Notes: generated by a model not told the origin, from the letters alone. A DNA stretch of 37,895 bases from Bacillus sp. HF117_J1_D (GCA_009928435.1 JAABNQ010000031.1:1-37895); one strand, 5' to 3'; shown: positions 7,936 through 16,085, numbered from the stretch's first letter. Numbers and translations: made by a program.

Positions 7936-8023
7936 AGTACCTTGCAATGAACAGTACTGTGTGATATTCTAGGATTGCGATTAGGGGTTATTTTTTTAAA
8001 TAGGTACTATATATTATTTAGTA
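7936..8023 (+). promoter_or_regulatory. Two inverted repeats, probable PadR operators
   Basis: AGTAC-N13-GTACT (7936-7958) and TACTA-N9-TAGTA (8005-8023) lie upstream of the padR-type gene. Each is associated with a copy of TGCAATGAA (near 7943 and 8027). PadR-family regulators are usually autorepressors and bind AT-rich inverted repeats containing TAC/GTA, so these are inferred autoregulatory sites. The second overlaps the TATATT region that may serve as the -10. Confidence 0.5.
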
Positions 8024-8053
8024 GTATGCAATGAAGAGATGAGGTGGGCCATA

Positions 8054-8374
8054 ATGAATGTTCAATTTAAAAAGGGTGTTTTAGAGCTTTGTGTCCTGTC
8101 ATTATTATACAAAAAAGACCGCTATGGATATGAACTTGTACAAAAGATTTCCAATCAGATTGCTATATCTGAAGGGTCAGTATACCCGCTGTTAAGACGC
8201 CTGACAAAGGAGGGCTATTTTACTACCTATTTAAAGGAGTCGACAGAGGGCCCGTCACGAAAGTATTATCAACTAACGTTCAAAGGAAGGGAACATTTGG
8301 AGCGTCTGCTTCAAGAGTGGCAGGAGTTTACAAGTGGTGTCAATCAATTGATCAAAGAAGGTGTTGGGCAATGA
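8054..8374 (+). CDS. PadR-family transcriptional regulator
   Basis: A 106-residue winged-helix repressor. The PadR pattern is clear: [24 protein letters not shown], then [18 protein letters not shown] (recognition helix) and the wing [17 protein letters not shown]. It lacks a long C-terminal domain, placing it in the short PadR-s2 type. ATG 8054 is preceded by GAGGTGGG. Its stop overlaps the start of the DUF1700 gene (ATGA), so the three genes are one operon, probably repressed by this protein through the inverted repeats upstream. Confidence 0.93.
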   Translation: MNVQFKKGVLELCVLSLLYKKDRYGYELVQKISNQIAISEGSVYPLLRRLTKEGYFTTYLKESTEGPSRKYYQLTFKGREHLERLLQEWQEFTSGVNQLIKEGVGQ

Positions 8375-8931
8375 CGAAGTATCAGTTTATGCGGATTTTG
8401 GAATCATCTTTAGAAAAGCTTTCTGAAGAGGAGCGCAAAGATATTTTACAGGATTTTGAAGAGCATTTTATCCTTGGTAAGGCAGAAGGAAAGACAGAGG
8501 AGGAAATCTCGGCTTCCCTAGGTTCGCCGCGGCAGATTGCCAAAGAGTTGTTGGCAAATCACCGTCTTGAAAAAGTGGAAGCAGCCAAAACAACCGGGAA
8601 TGTTTTTCGGGCGGTTTGGGCAGTTATCGGTTTAAGTTTTTTCAACCTTGTCATTGTTCTTGGCCCTTTCTTAGGGTTGATTGGAGTGATTGCAGGCGGT
8701 TGGGTATCGGGAATAGCTTTTATTGTTTCACCGCTGCTTGTCTTGGTGAACGCGATCCTTTTTCCAGAGGCTTTTCAATGGTTTGATCTGTTTTTCTCTT
8801 TTATGCTTTCCGGTATCGGCTTTTTCATCGTAATAGGAATGTATTTTGCTACTCGTGGAATCACCAATGGTTTTGTCCGTTATTTGAGGTTTAATATTAG
8901 GCTTATAAAAGGGGGATTGAAACATGATTAA
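8371..8931 (+). CDS. HAAS/DUF1700 membrane protein
   Basis: 186 residues. The N-terminal HAAS helical domain (about 1-75) includes [20 protein letters not shown] and [15 protein letters not shown]. It is followed by about four hydrophobic membrane segments (residues 85-170). DUF1700 proteins are nearly always encoded next to a PadR regulator and a DUF4097 adhesin-like protein, as here. Their biochemical role is not established; an envelope function controlled by PadR is inferred. The start overlaps the padR stop and GAAGGTG lies upstream; the end overlaps the next gene by 8 nt. Confidence 0.88.
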   Translation: MTKYQFMRILESSLEKLSEEERKDILQDFEEHFILGKAEGKTEEEISASLGSPRQIAKELLANHRLEKVEAAKTTGNVFRAVWAVIGLSFFNLVIVLGPFLGLIGVIAGGWVSGIAFIVSPLLVLVNAILFPEAFQWFDLFFSFMLSGIGFFIVIGMYFATRGITNGFVRYLRFNIRLIKGGLKHD

Positions 8932-9778
8932 AAAGGTTTCAATCATTGCTTTGGTCCTTTTGATTGTTGGCATTGCAGGAAGTTTGCTTACTTTCAAATC
9001 TAAAATGACAGGTATAGAAGTGTCTGAAACTAAAACTGTCCAAGGCAATTTTTCAAATATCGATGTTGACACAAATAGTGCTAGAATTGAGATCCTGCCA
9101 ACAAAGGATTCCACTGCAACTGCGGAGCTTTCAGGTGAAGTCGGGAAAGGAGAGAAATTCACATATGATGTAGATGTGAACAATGATACACTTCATGTTC
9201 GGTTAAAAAACAAGCAGAAGCTCATTCAACTGGATTTTTATCCTACATCGCCTCTGTTACTAAAAGTTTACTTGCCCGAAAAGGAATATGACTCCATGCA
9301 GATTAAAAACAATGATGGTAGGGTCCATGTGGAAAGAATGGAGACTGAAGAGCTCATTGTTGATATTGATAACGGAAGGATCGAACTAAGTGACATAAAG
9401 GGTTCCTCAGTGAGGGCTAAATCGGCCAATGGTAGAATTGATGCACAAAATATAAGAGGGGCTTCATTTACCACAAGGCTGTACAATGGCAGGATTAATC
9501 TTGAAGATGTGGAAGGAAAGATATCGGGTCGAACGAGCAATGGCCGCATTTCTCTCATAACGGATAACTTGGATCGTCCGATTGATCTGGGTACAGATAA
9601 TGGAAGAATTGAGATTCAAGCGACAAAAGAACCTAAGAATGCCACTTTTGATATAAGGGTGGGAAATGGTAAGGTGAATGTGTTCGGCGAGCCTAATCGG
9701 AAAGATGCTGTATTTGGAAATGGTGAGAACTTAATCAAATTAAGTACTGCTAATGGAAGGGTTATAGTTAGTAAATAA
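8924..9778 (+). CDS. DUF4097-family exported beta-helix protein
   Basis: 284 residues. One N-terminal membrane or signal helix (about 5-24) precedes an extracytoplasmic domain. From about residue 125 onward the motif NGRI (variants DGRV, NGKV) recurs at roughly 18-22-residue spacing at least eight times, e.g. DNGRIELSDI, ANGRIDAQNI, YNGRINLEDV, SNGRISL, DNGRIEI, ANGRVIV. Each repeat would form one rung of a right-handed parallel beta-helix, the known fold of this family. Function is unknown; the gene is the last of the PadR operon. GGGGG precedes the ATG. Confidence 0.9.
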   Translation: MIKKVSIIALVLLIVGIAGSLLTFKSKMTGIEVSETKTVQGNFSNIDVDTNSARIEILPTKDSTATAELSGEVGKGEKFTYDVDVNNDTLHVRLKNKQKLIQLDFYPTSPLLLKVYLPEKEYDSMQIKNNDGRVHVERMETEELIVDIDNGRIELSDIKGSSVRAKSANGRIDAQNIRGASFTTRLYNGRINLEDVEGKISGRTSNGRISLITDNLDRPIDLGTDNGRIEIQATKEPKNATFDIRVGNGKVNVFGEPNRKDAVFGNGENLIKLSTANGRVIVSK

Positions 9779-9794
9779 CTTGCATCTTGAACTT

Positions 9795-9824
9795 AATCCG
9801 CTGATCCTTTCGGGCCAGCGGATT
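9795..9824. terminator. Terminator between convergent genes
   Basis: AATCCGCTG and CAGCGGATT form a perfect 9-bp stem. The T-rich tail (ATTTCTATTTTTT) is on the plus strand, so it mainly serves the DUF4097 operon; it also lies at the end of the reverse-strand spore protein gene. Confidence 0.8.
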
Positions 9825-9828
9825 ATTT

Positions 9829-10098
9829 CTATTTTTTCATCTGTTCCTGGGCCATTTTAATCATTTCTTTGACCATGTTTCCTCCAATCGGGCCTCCAAT
9901 CTTTCCAGCCTGCTCGGAAGTCAATTGCCCGTTATATCCTTCTTTCAATGGAATACCTTGTTCGCGTGCGATTTCGTATTTCACATTGTCCGGTTTTTCT
10001 GGATTCACTTGATATCCTTTATCTTTCATCACCCTGGCTTTTAATTGATCCAATCCTGTACGAGCTTCAGGAACTAAAATTTTATTGTTTCTAGCCAT
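9829..10098 (-). CDS. Alpha/beta-type small acid-soluble spore protein
   Basis: 89 residues. The central and C-terminal part matches the SASP family: KYEIAREQGIPL, where the GPR protease normally cuts after the Glu of the E-IA motif, followed by LTSEQAGKIGGPIGGNMVKEMI, the DNA-binding second helix. It coats spore DNA and protects it from UV and heat. The N-terminus (ARNNKILVPEARTGLDQLKARVM) is related to the first helix but the linker NPEKPDN makes it longer than the classical 60-70-residue members. The start has a perfect AAAGGAGG site. A sigma-G-like promoter overlaps the 3' end of the upstream MFS gene. Confidence 0.93.
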   Translation of the reverse strand: MARNNKILVPEARTGLDQLKARVMKDKGYQVNPEKPDNVKYEIAREQGIPLKEGYNGQLTSEQAGKIGGPIGGNMVKEMIKMAQEQMKK

Positions 10099-10118
10099 TA
10101 GGGAAACCTCCTTTGCTA

Positions 10119-10147
10119 TAGTATTTCCCTAATAATGGCCGTTATGC
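10119..10147 (-). promoter_or_regulatory. Sigma-G/F-like promoter of the spore protein gene
   Basis: On the minus strand, GCATA (10143-10147), a 17-nt spacer and AATACTA (10119-10125) match the forespore consensus GNATR-N17/18-CATNNTA with one mismatch. The -35 element overlaps the stop codon of the MFS gene. Confidence 0.65.
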
Positions 10148-11290
10148 TCCACCAGGAACTGTATTTTTCATGAGTTTAATAAGAGCAGTTGCAGACAAAA
10201 GTAACACGCCCGTAAATAAAAATCCTCCGTTTGCTGAGAGCTCCAATAATCCTGTAATGCTCGAACCAGCAACAACCCCGATGGAAAAGAAAGCGTAAAA
10301 ATAACCGTATGCTTTCCCGCGATTTTCTCCGGTCGTCGACTCAATGAGCAAAGAGTTGATGGAAGGAAAGAGAAAAGCAAATCCAGTACCATACAATGCC
10401 ATGACTATAAACAGAAGAGGCAGGGTTTCAGAAAAGCTGATACAAATCATACTGGCCGCCATTGTAAGCATGCCGAATACCAAGGTATTGATCGGCTTCA
10501 AACGATCGAATAGACGGTTGGTCGGCAGGATGAAAATCAAAACGGCTACAATGCCGAACGTGCTTAGCAGCATTCCGCTCATCTGCGTATCGTTTCCCAG
10601 ATTCTCCACTTTCAATGGGAGCATATAGGCAAGTACCCCCTGAGAAAACATAAGGAAAAAAGCACCTGCGAATGCTTTGATAACTGGGCGACTTCTGAAT
10701 AGCTGGTGTGCGGGATGCTTTGTTTTTTTTCGGGCAGCAGTTTGGACGGCAATGGCTTTTTTTCTCAGAGTGAAAAAGGTAAGCACTCCCAGTACCAGCA
10801 TGGCAACTCCGGTCGTCTGCAGCACTGCTACTTCGCTTGTCCTGCTGGCTAAAATGCCGCTGAAAGCCGGGCTTATGATGGCAGCCATGCCTATAAATGC
10901 TCCGGAAAGAGCGACACTCCTCCCCTTTTGATGCTTGGCAGTCGAATTAGCAACGAATGTAAAAGCTGCCGGGACAATTAGACCAGCGTGCAAGCCGTGG
11001 ATAAAGCGTACAAACAGCAATAACAACGGATCAAAAGCAAGCTGATATAAAAATAAGGAAACGCTTGTTAAGAGCAGTCCTGACAAGAGAATTAGGAAAG
11101 GTCCCTTCCTGTCTGTCAAAATGCCTGAAATGATATTTCCTATCATATTTGAGAAAGAAAACATCCCAACAACGAGACCAGTTATAAATGGTGTAGCCCC
11201 GAGTGAACTCGCCAGCGGTGTCATGATGGGTAATTGTGAAAATAAATCAAAAAAAGAAAAAAAGATAATGATGTATACAAATATGCGCAT
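10142..11290 (-). CDS. MFS transporter
   Basis: A 382-residue membrane protein with 12 predicted helices. The loop between helices 2 and 3 has the MFS motif GNIISGILTDRKGPF (G-x-x-x-D-R-x-G), and a conserved R-x-x-x-G (RFIHGLHAG) follows in helix 4. This is the drug:H+ antiporter (DHA1) layout, so export of a small molecule is likely, but the substrate cannot be read. I start at the second Met (MRIFVYIIIFF) because GAGGTG lies about 10 nt upstream; a TTG six codons earlier has no such site. It is followed 43 nt later by the spore protein gene, which has its own promoter. Confidence 0.88.
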   Translation of the reverse strand: MRIFVYIIIFFSFFDLFSQLPIMTPLASSLGATPFITGLVVGMFSFSNMIGNIISGILTDRKGPFLILLSGLLLTSVSLFLYQLAFDPLLLLFVRFIHGLHAGLIVPAAFTFVANSTAKHQKGRSVALSGAFIGMAAIISPAFSGILASRTSEVAVLQTTGVAMLVLGVLTFFTLRKKAIAVQTAARKKTKHPAHQLFRSRPVIKAFAGAFFLMFSQGVLAYMLPLKVENLGNDTQMSGMLLSTFGIVAVLIFILPTNRLFDRLKPINTLVFGMLTMAASMICISFSETLPLLFIVMALYGTGFAFLFPSINSLLIESTTGENRGKAYGYFYAFFSIGVVAGSSITGLLELSANGGFLFTGVLLLSATALIKLMKNTVPGGA

Positions 11291-11393
11291 GAACAATAAA
11301 CACCTCAATCATTTAATCAAACTCTATTTTCTCCTGTTCCCCATCAATAGGCAAGAGGTTGGGCTTCATGATCTAAAATGAATGGGGTGATTG

Positions 11394-11722
11394 TTTCAAA
11401 AAAAAGAAGGGGCAGCTTTAAAGGAAAAGGCGCGACAATTATTGGAGATAGTCGATTTAGCCGATCATGTAGATACTTTGGCGGAAAACCTTGCATACGG
11501 TCAGCAGAGGCGCCTCAAGGATTACTAAAGCCGCGTACAGGCAAGATTGAGTTTCTTGGACAAGATGTTACGAAACTTCGTCACGATCAGCTTTTGCGAA
11601 GGGGATTGGCCCTAGTACCTGAAGGACGCGGCATTTTGTCAAATATGACAGTTCTTGATAACCTTGAGATGGGTGCCTATCATCGGAAGGATTCCGGGGC
11701 TTTTCCGTTGGATAGTTGTTGA
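11394..11722 (+). pseudogene. livG/livF remnant (fused, decayed ABC ATPase fragments)
   Basis: Two pieces of branched-chain amino acid ABC ATPases lie back to back in different frames. Frame 1 (11394-11528) reads ALKEKARQLLEIVDLADHV then LAENLAYGQQRRL, the signature region of LivG, and ends in TAA. Frame 2 (from about 11519) reads GLLKPRTGKIEFLGQDV and LALVPEGRGILSNMTVLDNL, the segment just after Walker A in LivF up to the Q-loop-like region. The C-terminus of LivG and the N-terminus of LivF, including its Walker A, are missing, so a deletion joined the two neighbouring genes. No Walker A or Walker B survives, so no active ATPase is made. Confidence 0.8.
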
Positions 11723-12044
11723 ATAACGTGATAATCTTTTAGAAAAGCGCTAGGCCACAAGGTTTATGAGGGAGTCTATTGCCGCCACGCAAACGAAGCA
11801 ATGTGGACGTTGTGCATGCTACAATGACTTTTTCGAATGAGCTATGCCGCAGAAGTTCAATCGTTTTCTTTGCTGGTAGCTTCCTGGAACACGTCATGCT
11901 GCTCAGGGGGCCAACACCTGTCTCCTGGCTTGCAGTCCGGCAGAGCTATATCATCATGTTTTATAGAAGGTTAGTCCCATTTTTTATTAACAGTTATTCT
12001 CTGTAAGTATATGGGGATAAACCTGTTGTGATAGGAGGGAAAAG
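11723..12044. other. Intergenic region before lutA
   Basis: About 320 nt. A 75-codon open frame at 11779-12006 has no ribosome site and no recognisable similarity; it may be part of the decayed region that includes the livGF remnant. I see no convincing promoter for lutA; TTAACA (11987-11992) is a possible -35 but no good -10 is at the right distance. Confidence 0.35.
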
Positions 12045-12767
12045 ATGAAGGTTTCATTATTTATTACATGTTTGGCAGATGTTTTTTACCCGGAAGTTGG
12101 AATGGATGTTGTTGGAGTCTTGGAACGGTTTGGCTGTGAAGTAGATTTCCCAGAAACGCAGACGTGCTGTGGGCAGCCTGCATACAGCACAGGATATTTG
12201 GAGGATGCCAAAGAGGCGATGAAGCAAATGATCACGACATTTGCAGATTCGGAATACGTTGTGACACCATCCGGCTCCTGTGCTTATATGTTCAAGGAAT
12301 ACCCTGAATTTTTCAAGGGTGATGCGGAATGGGAGAGCCGGGCAAAGATTTTAGCGAATAAAACATACGAATTCGGCCAGTTTCTCGTAGATGTTTTAAA
12401 ACTGGAAGACGTAGGTGCAGCTTTTGAGGGGCGTGTCACTTATCATAAATCTTGCCATATGACTCGCCTGCTTGGGGTGAAAGAGGCACCCATTACACTC
12501 TTAAAAAATGTGGAGGGTCTTGAGTTTGAACCTTTACCACGGAGCCAGGATTGCTGTGGGTTCGGAGGAACTTTTTCAGTGAAAATGGGTGATATTTCGT
12601 CGGCTATGGTGGAGGAAAAAGTGGAGCATGTTAAAGAAACAGGTGCAGACGTGCTGGTTGGCGGAGATTGCGGATGTTTGATGAATATTGGAGGAAGAAT
12701 CAAACGGGAAGGATTGCCAATCAAAGTGATGCACTTGGCTGAAATTTTGAATAAAACAAAAGCGTAA
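12045..12767 (+). CDS. lutA: L-lactate utilisation protein LutA (Fe-S oxidoreductase)
   Basis: 240 residues (238 in B. subtilis). LutA, LutB and LutC form the three-part iron-sulfur lactate oxidation complex that turns L-lactate to pyruvate. The two CCG domains typical of cysteine-rich heterodisulfide-reductase-like proteins are present: [14 protein letters not shown] with a following SGSCAYM, and [14 protein letters not shown] with SCHMTR before it, plus [12 protein letters not shown]. These cysteines would bind an Fe-S centre. The start ATG follows AGGAGGG. lutB starts 49 nt downstream, and lutC is directly attached, so this is the intact operon; the regulator LutR is not in the window. Confidence 0.96.
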   Translation: MKVSLFITCLADVFYPEVGMDVVGVLERFGCEVDFPETQTCCGQPAYSTGYLEDAKEAMKQMITTFADSEYVVTPSGSCAYMFKEYPEFFKGDAEWESRAKILANKTYEFGQFLVDVLKLEDVGAAFEGRVTYHKSCHMTRLLGVKEAPITLLKNVEGLEFEPLPRSQDCCGFGGTFSVKMGDISSAMVEEKVEHVKETGADVLVGGDCGCLMNIGGRIKREGLPIKVMHLAEILNKTKA

Positions 12768-12816
12768 CCGCTGGGTGGCTCTAGAAATAATGTTTGGATA
12801 GAAAGGGGAGAGTTCA

Positions 12817-14232
12817 TTGGGGATTAAAATCGGCAATGCTGCCTTTGAAGAGCGTGCGGACGAAGCGCTCCGAGATCAGAATGTACAGAGGGCAGTCCCG
12901 TCTGCACAGGAACGGCTTCAATCTGTCCGATTAAAGGCGGTTAGTGAGTTGGATGATTGGGAACGCTGGCGCGACCTTGGCGAAGAAATTCGTTCGCACA
13001 CGATAGACAACCTTGATTACTATTTGACTGAGTTAAGTAATAACGTGGCGAAACGTGGCGGGCATGTGTTTTTTGCAGAGACTGCTGAAGACGCCAATCG
13101 TTACATTGAAGAAGTCGTTCGGAACAAGCAGGCCAAAAAGATTGTAAAATCAAAATCGATGGTCACAGAGGAAATCGGATTGAACCCGATTTTGGAAAAG
13201 GCCGGCTGTGAGGTCATTGAAACGGACCTTGGAGAATACATTATTCAACTAGATCATGACCACCCTTCCCATTTTCTCGGTCCTGCTCTTCATAAAACAA
13301 GGGAGCAGGTCAAGGATATTTTTTCAGAAAAAAGAGGATACACTGGTACCGAAGAGCCGGAAGAGCTCACCCAGTTTGCTCGCGAACAGCTTCGGAAGGA
13401 GTTTTTATCAGCTGATATCGGCATAACCGGCTGTAACTTTGCCATTGCCAATTCTGGAACGGTCGGTATCGTGACGAACGAAGGGAATGCGCGGCTTTCA
13501 ACGACAGTGCCGAAAACGCAGATCACCGTTATGGGAATGGAGCGGTTGGTTCCTTCGTGGGAAGACTTCGAAGTGATGGTTTCTATACTTTGCCGGAGCG
13601 CAGTTGGGCAAAAGCTTTCGACGTATGTCACAGCTGTGAGCGGGCCAAGGCTGGAAGGAGAGGCAGACGGGCCAGAGGAATTCCATTTAGTGATCGTCGA
13701 CAATGGCAGATCTGGTATTCTTGGAACGCAATTCCAATCGGCCTTGCACTGTATCCGCTGTTCAGCCTGTGTCAATGTGTGCCCGGTATACCGTCATATC
13801 GGCGGACATGCATACGGTTCAATTTATCAGGGACCGATCGGAGCTGTTTTGACTCCGCTCTTGGGCGGATACGTGGAATATAAAGAACTTCCGTATGCTT
13901 CTTCCTTATGTGCGGCTTGTACGGATGTATGCCCGGTGCGCATACCGCTGCACGAATTGCTCTATAAGCATCGTCAGCGAATCGTTCAGGAAGAAGGACT
14001 TGCATCAGCCGGGGAAAAAATGGCGATGAAAACGTTCCGGACGGTCACATCTTCCAGCCGGCTTTATAAAATGAGTACCAAATCCGCCACGGTTGTACGC
14101 GGAATGATTGCCGGCATGTCAAAGGGCGGACCGAAGCCAATTCGAGGCTGGACGCAATCACGAAACCTGCCTTCCGTCGGGAAAAAGCGATTCCGTGATC
14201 TGTATAAGGAACGGAAAAAGGGGGGCGGGTGA
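12817..14232 (+). CDS. lutB: L-lactate utilisation protein LutB (4Fe-4S)
   Basis: 471 residues (476 in B. subtilis). An LUD domain (about residues 70-290) with [22 protein letters not shown] is followed by a ferredoxin-like part with two cysteine clusters: C312-x2-C315-x2-C318-x3-C322 ([15 protein letters not shown]) and C365-x2-C368-x3-C372 ([10 protein letters not shown]). These hold 4Fe-4S clusters that pass electrons during lactate oxidation. The start is TTG, preceded by AAAGGGGAG. It lies 49 nt after lutA and its stop touches the lutC start. Confidence 0.96.
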   Translation: MGIKIGNAAFEERADEALRDQNVQRAVPSAQERLQSVRLKAVSELDDWERWRDLGEEIRSHTIDNLDYYLTELSNNVAKRGGHVFFAETAEDANRYIEEVVRNKQAKKIVKSKSMVTEEIGLNPILEKAGCEVIETDLGEYIIQLDHDHPSHFLGPALHKTREQVKDIFSEKRGYTGTEEPEELTQFAREQLRKEFLSADIGITGCNFAIANSGTVGIVTNEGNARLSTTVPKTQITVMGMERLVPSWEDFEVMVSILCRSAVGQKLSTYVTAVSGPRLEGEADGPEEFHLVIVDNGRSGILGTQFQSALHCIRCSACVNVCPVYRHIGGHAYGSIYQGPIGAVLTPLLGGYVEYKELPYASSLCAACTDVCPVRIPLHELLYKHRQRIVQEEGLASAGEKMAMKTFRTVTSSSRLYKMSTKSATVVRGMIAGMSKGGPKPIRGWTQSRNLPSVGKKRFRDLYKERKKGGG

Positions 14233-14952
14233 ATGAGTACACAAGACGAGCTTAATAGCCGAATTGTCAATCGGGAGCAATTCCTTGAGCGGCTGGCTAA
14301 TAGTTTTGGGCGAGATCGTGTAACGGAGAAGCCTGTCCGGCCTAATCGGGAGTACAAGCCTCAATGGGAGGTTTTTTCCGGCTTGACGAGTGACGAACTT
14401 GTCGAAGTCTTGAAGAATCAGTGCCTTCTCGTTTACACGGAAGTGATTGAAACGGAGAAGGAAAAGCTCGGAGCCGCTTTAAAAGAAGCGCTGGATCGCA
14501 ATGATTGTCAATCGATCGTTACATGGAAAGATCCAAGATTTGCAGAGTTCGGATTGAGTGGAGTTTTAGGACAGTACAAGGTAAGTGAGTGGAATTCTGA
14601 AGACCGGGCCGGGAGCATTGCTGCAGCCGAGCAAGCCGATGTTGGTATCACTTTCAGCGATATCACACTTGCGGAATCTGCGACAGTTGTTCTTTTTTCA
14701 AGCGAGGGAAAAGGCCGTTCCGTGAGTCTCTTGCCGAGGAACTACATTGCTGTCATTCCAAAAAGCACCATCGTTCCGAGGATTACTCAGGCTGCGGCCG
14801 AAATCGATAGAAGGATTGCAGCGGGGGAGAGCGTCGCCTCCTGCGTCAACTTCATCTCTGGGCCGAGCAACTCCGCCGACATCGAAATGAGCCTTGTTGT
14901 TGGCGTGCATGGTCCTGTCCATGCTACCTACATCATTGTGGACGATGCTTAG
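14233..14952 (+). CDS. lutC: L-lactate utilisation protein LutC
   Basis: 239 residues (240 in B. subtilis). It is a single LUD domain, shown by VGITFSDITLAESATVVLFS and LPRNYIAVIPKSTIVPRI, and near the C-terminus FISGPSNSADIEMSLVVGVHGP. It lacks Fe-S cysteines, as expected for LutC. The ATG follows directly on the lutB TGA, with GGGGGCGGG as the ribosome site, so translation is coupled. A large GC-rich hairpin ends the operon. Confidence 0.96.
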   Translation: MSTQDELNSRIVNREQFLERLANSFGRDRVTEKPVRPNREYKPQWEVFSGLTSDELVEVLKNQCLLVYTEVIETEKEKLGAALKEALDRNDCQSIVTWKDPRFAEFGLSGVLGQYKVSEWNSEDRAGSIAAAEQADVGITFSDITLAESATVVLFSSEGKGRSVSLLPRNYIAVIPKSTIVPRITQAAAEIDRRIAAGESVASCVNFISGPSNSADIEMSLVVGVHGPVHATYIIVDDA

Positions 14953-14959
14953 AATATGG

Positions 14960-15008
14960 AGAGTTGGAGCGCGCCGGCCCCTTTAGGGCGATGGCGCGCT
15001 CCAACTCT
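14960..15008 (+). terminator. Large GC-rich hairpin after lutC
   Basis: A perfect 16-bp stem (AGAGTTGGAGCGCGCC at 14960-14975 and its complement at 14993-15008) with a 17-nt loop that can pair again (GCCC...GGGC). It lies 7 nt after the lutC stop. The tail is CTTATAAGTCTTTTTT rather than an immediate T run, so it may act as terminator, as mRNA 3'-end protector, or both. Confidence 0.6.
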
Positions 15009-15177
15009 CTTATAAGTCTTTTTTATGAAAATCTAAGGTATATCTGCGATAGCGGCAGGAACCGATGCTGTTTAAGTTCATAGAACATCATATTCTAGAA
15101 GCAATATTCATTTCAACATCGAGAAGCTCCCTGCAATCTTTATTTGTCATTTCCCGTCCATTATAAGAAACCACTCC

Positions 15178-15507
15178 CTAACCCCGCATCCAGTCCATAT
15201 CCTTTCCAGCAGGTCCCTCCCAGCGAAATGTTTTCATGTCAATTTGGCCGTTTTCATTTATCTCTATTCCTTCTTGCTCAAGGAGTTGCCTCTGCTTGCC
15301 TGCTTTAAAAAGGACAATCTTTCCTTTCGCATTAACCACCCGGTGCCACGGCAAATTATACTTCTCACTCATTGAATGGAGAATTCTGCCAACCTGCCTG
15401 GCAGCTCTGTGATTTCCTGCAATGGTTGCAATCTGTCCGTAAGAAGCAACGCATCCCGCTGGAATTTGCAAGATGGTGTCTATCACTTTTTCCGTAAAAT
15501 GATTCAT
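15178..15507 (-). CDS. Alkyltransferase-like protein (ATL, MGMT homologue)
   Basis: 109 residues. It resembles the C-terminal DNA-binding domain of O6-methylguanine methyltransferase: TEKVIDTILQIPAGCVASYGQIA, then NHRAARQVGRILHS (helix-turn-helix with the arginine finger), then LPWHRVVNAKGKI. The methyl-accepting PCHR motif is changed to PWHR, so the protein cannot accept the alkyl group. This is the defining mark of ATL proteins, which bind alkylated guanines and hand them to nucleotide excision repair. I start at the Met of MNHFTEK (GGAG 10 nt upstream); an ATG two codons earlier is possible. It is divergent from the cupin gene across a perfect palindrome. Confidence 0.9.
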   Translation of the reverse strand: MNHFTEKVIDTILQIPAGCVASYGQIATIAGNHRAARQVGRILHSMSEKYNLPWHRVVNAKGKIVLFKAGKQRQLLEQEGIEINENGQIDMKTFRWEGPAGKDMDWMRG

Positions 15508-15559
15508 CTCCATATATCTCCTTATAAAGATGTTCTATCGATTCCGAATCTACTTTCAT

Positions 15560-15601
15560 CATTATATCAAAGCAATCTGATATAATGATGTCAGATATCT
15601 G
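15560..15601. promoter_or_regulatory. Palindromic divergent promoter/operator between ATL and cupin genes
   Basis: The 10-bp arms CATTATATCA (15560-15569) and TGATATAATG (15578-15587), separated by 8 nt, are perfect inverted repeats. Each arm contains TATAAT on one strand, so the same palindrome supplies a -10 element in each direction. A second palindrome CAGATATCTG lies at 15592-15601. The -35 regions are weak, which would fit a regulated promoter. Operator function is inferred. Confidence 0.6.
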
Positions 15602-15618
15602 TGACAGGAGTTGTTTTC

Positions 15619-15930
15619 ATGCAAAAAAACATACAAGAATTTCAAGAGTTCAACGAAAGCCGATTTGTCAGGAAGACGCTTTTTCAAGAGGGAAAAACTA
15701 ATGCATTCGTCTTGAATCTTTTGCCCGGTCAGTCCGTCCCTCCGCATCCGCACCCCAATGCACATGTTTATATGTATGTAGTTGAAGGAGAGGGCACTTT
15801 CATCATTGATGAAAAAGAACTTTCTGTCTCACAAACGGATGTTATTCACTGTGAAGATCAACAAGTGCTCGAGATTGAGAATACTGGCGATAAGCCTCTT
15901 TCTATCTACGTTGTATTAGCAAAGTCCTAG
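15619..15930 (+). CDS. Small cupin-domain protein
   Basis: 103 residues forming a single cupin barrel. Cupin motif 1 is visible as PGQSVPPHPHPNAHVYMYVVEGEG, with His residues and Glu placed to bind a metal, and motif 2 as ENTGDKPLSIYVV, though its metal-binding His is not obvious (VIHCEDQQVLEIEN precedes it). The substrate is unknown; such single-domain cupins are sensors, isomerases or dioxygenases. The ATG at 15619 follows ACAGGAG; a GTG six codons earlier is less likely. It is divergent from the ATL gene. Confidence 0.88.
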   Translation: MQKNIQEFQEFNESRFVRKTLFQEGKTNAFVLNLLPGQSVPPHPHPNAHVYMYVVEGEGTFIIDEKELSVSQTDVIHCEDQQVLEIENTGDKPLSIYVVLAKS

Positions 15931-16056
15931 TTGTTCATAAAAGTTCCACAATTGTCTCATTTTTTGGCAGGTAAAAGCTATTTCTTTATACTCATAATTG
16001 ATTTAAAATAGAACTAGTGCGTTTGGAGTGGAGTACGTCCGGCGGACTGGTTTTTT

Positions 16057-16073
16057 TGACCCTTCCAGGGTCA
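16057..16073. repeat. Short hairpin TGACCC-TTCCA-GGGTCA
   Basis: A perfect 6-bp inverted repeat preceded by a T run and 30 nt before the putative promoter of the lipoprotein gene. It could be a terminator reading from the right, or an operator; nothing decides between these. Confidence 0.3.
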
Positions 16074-16085
16074 CAAATGACTTTT

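Noticed and set aside
11779-12006. 75-codon frame before lutA
   Set aside because: No ribosome site, no recognisable motif, in a decayed region.
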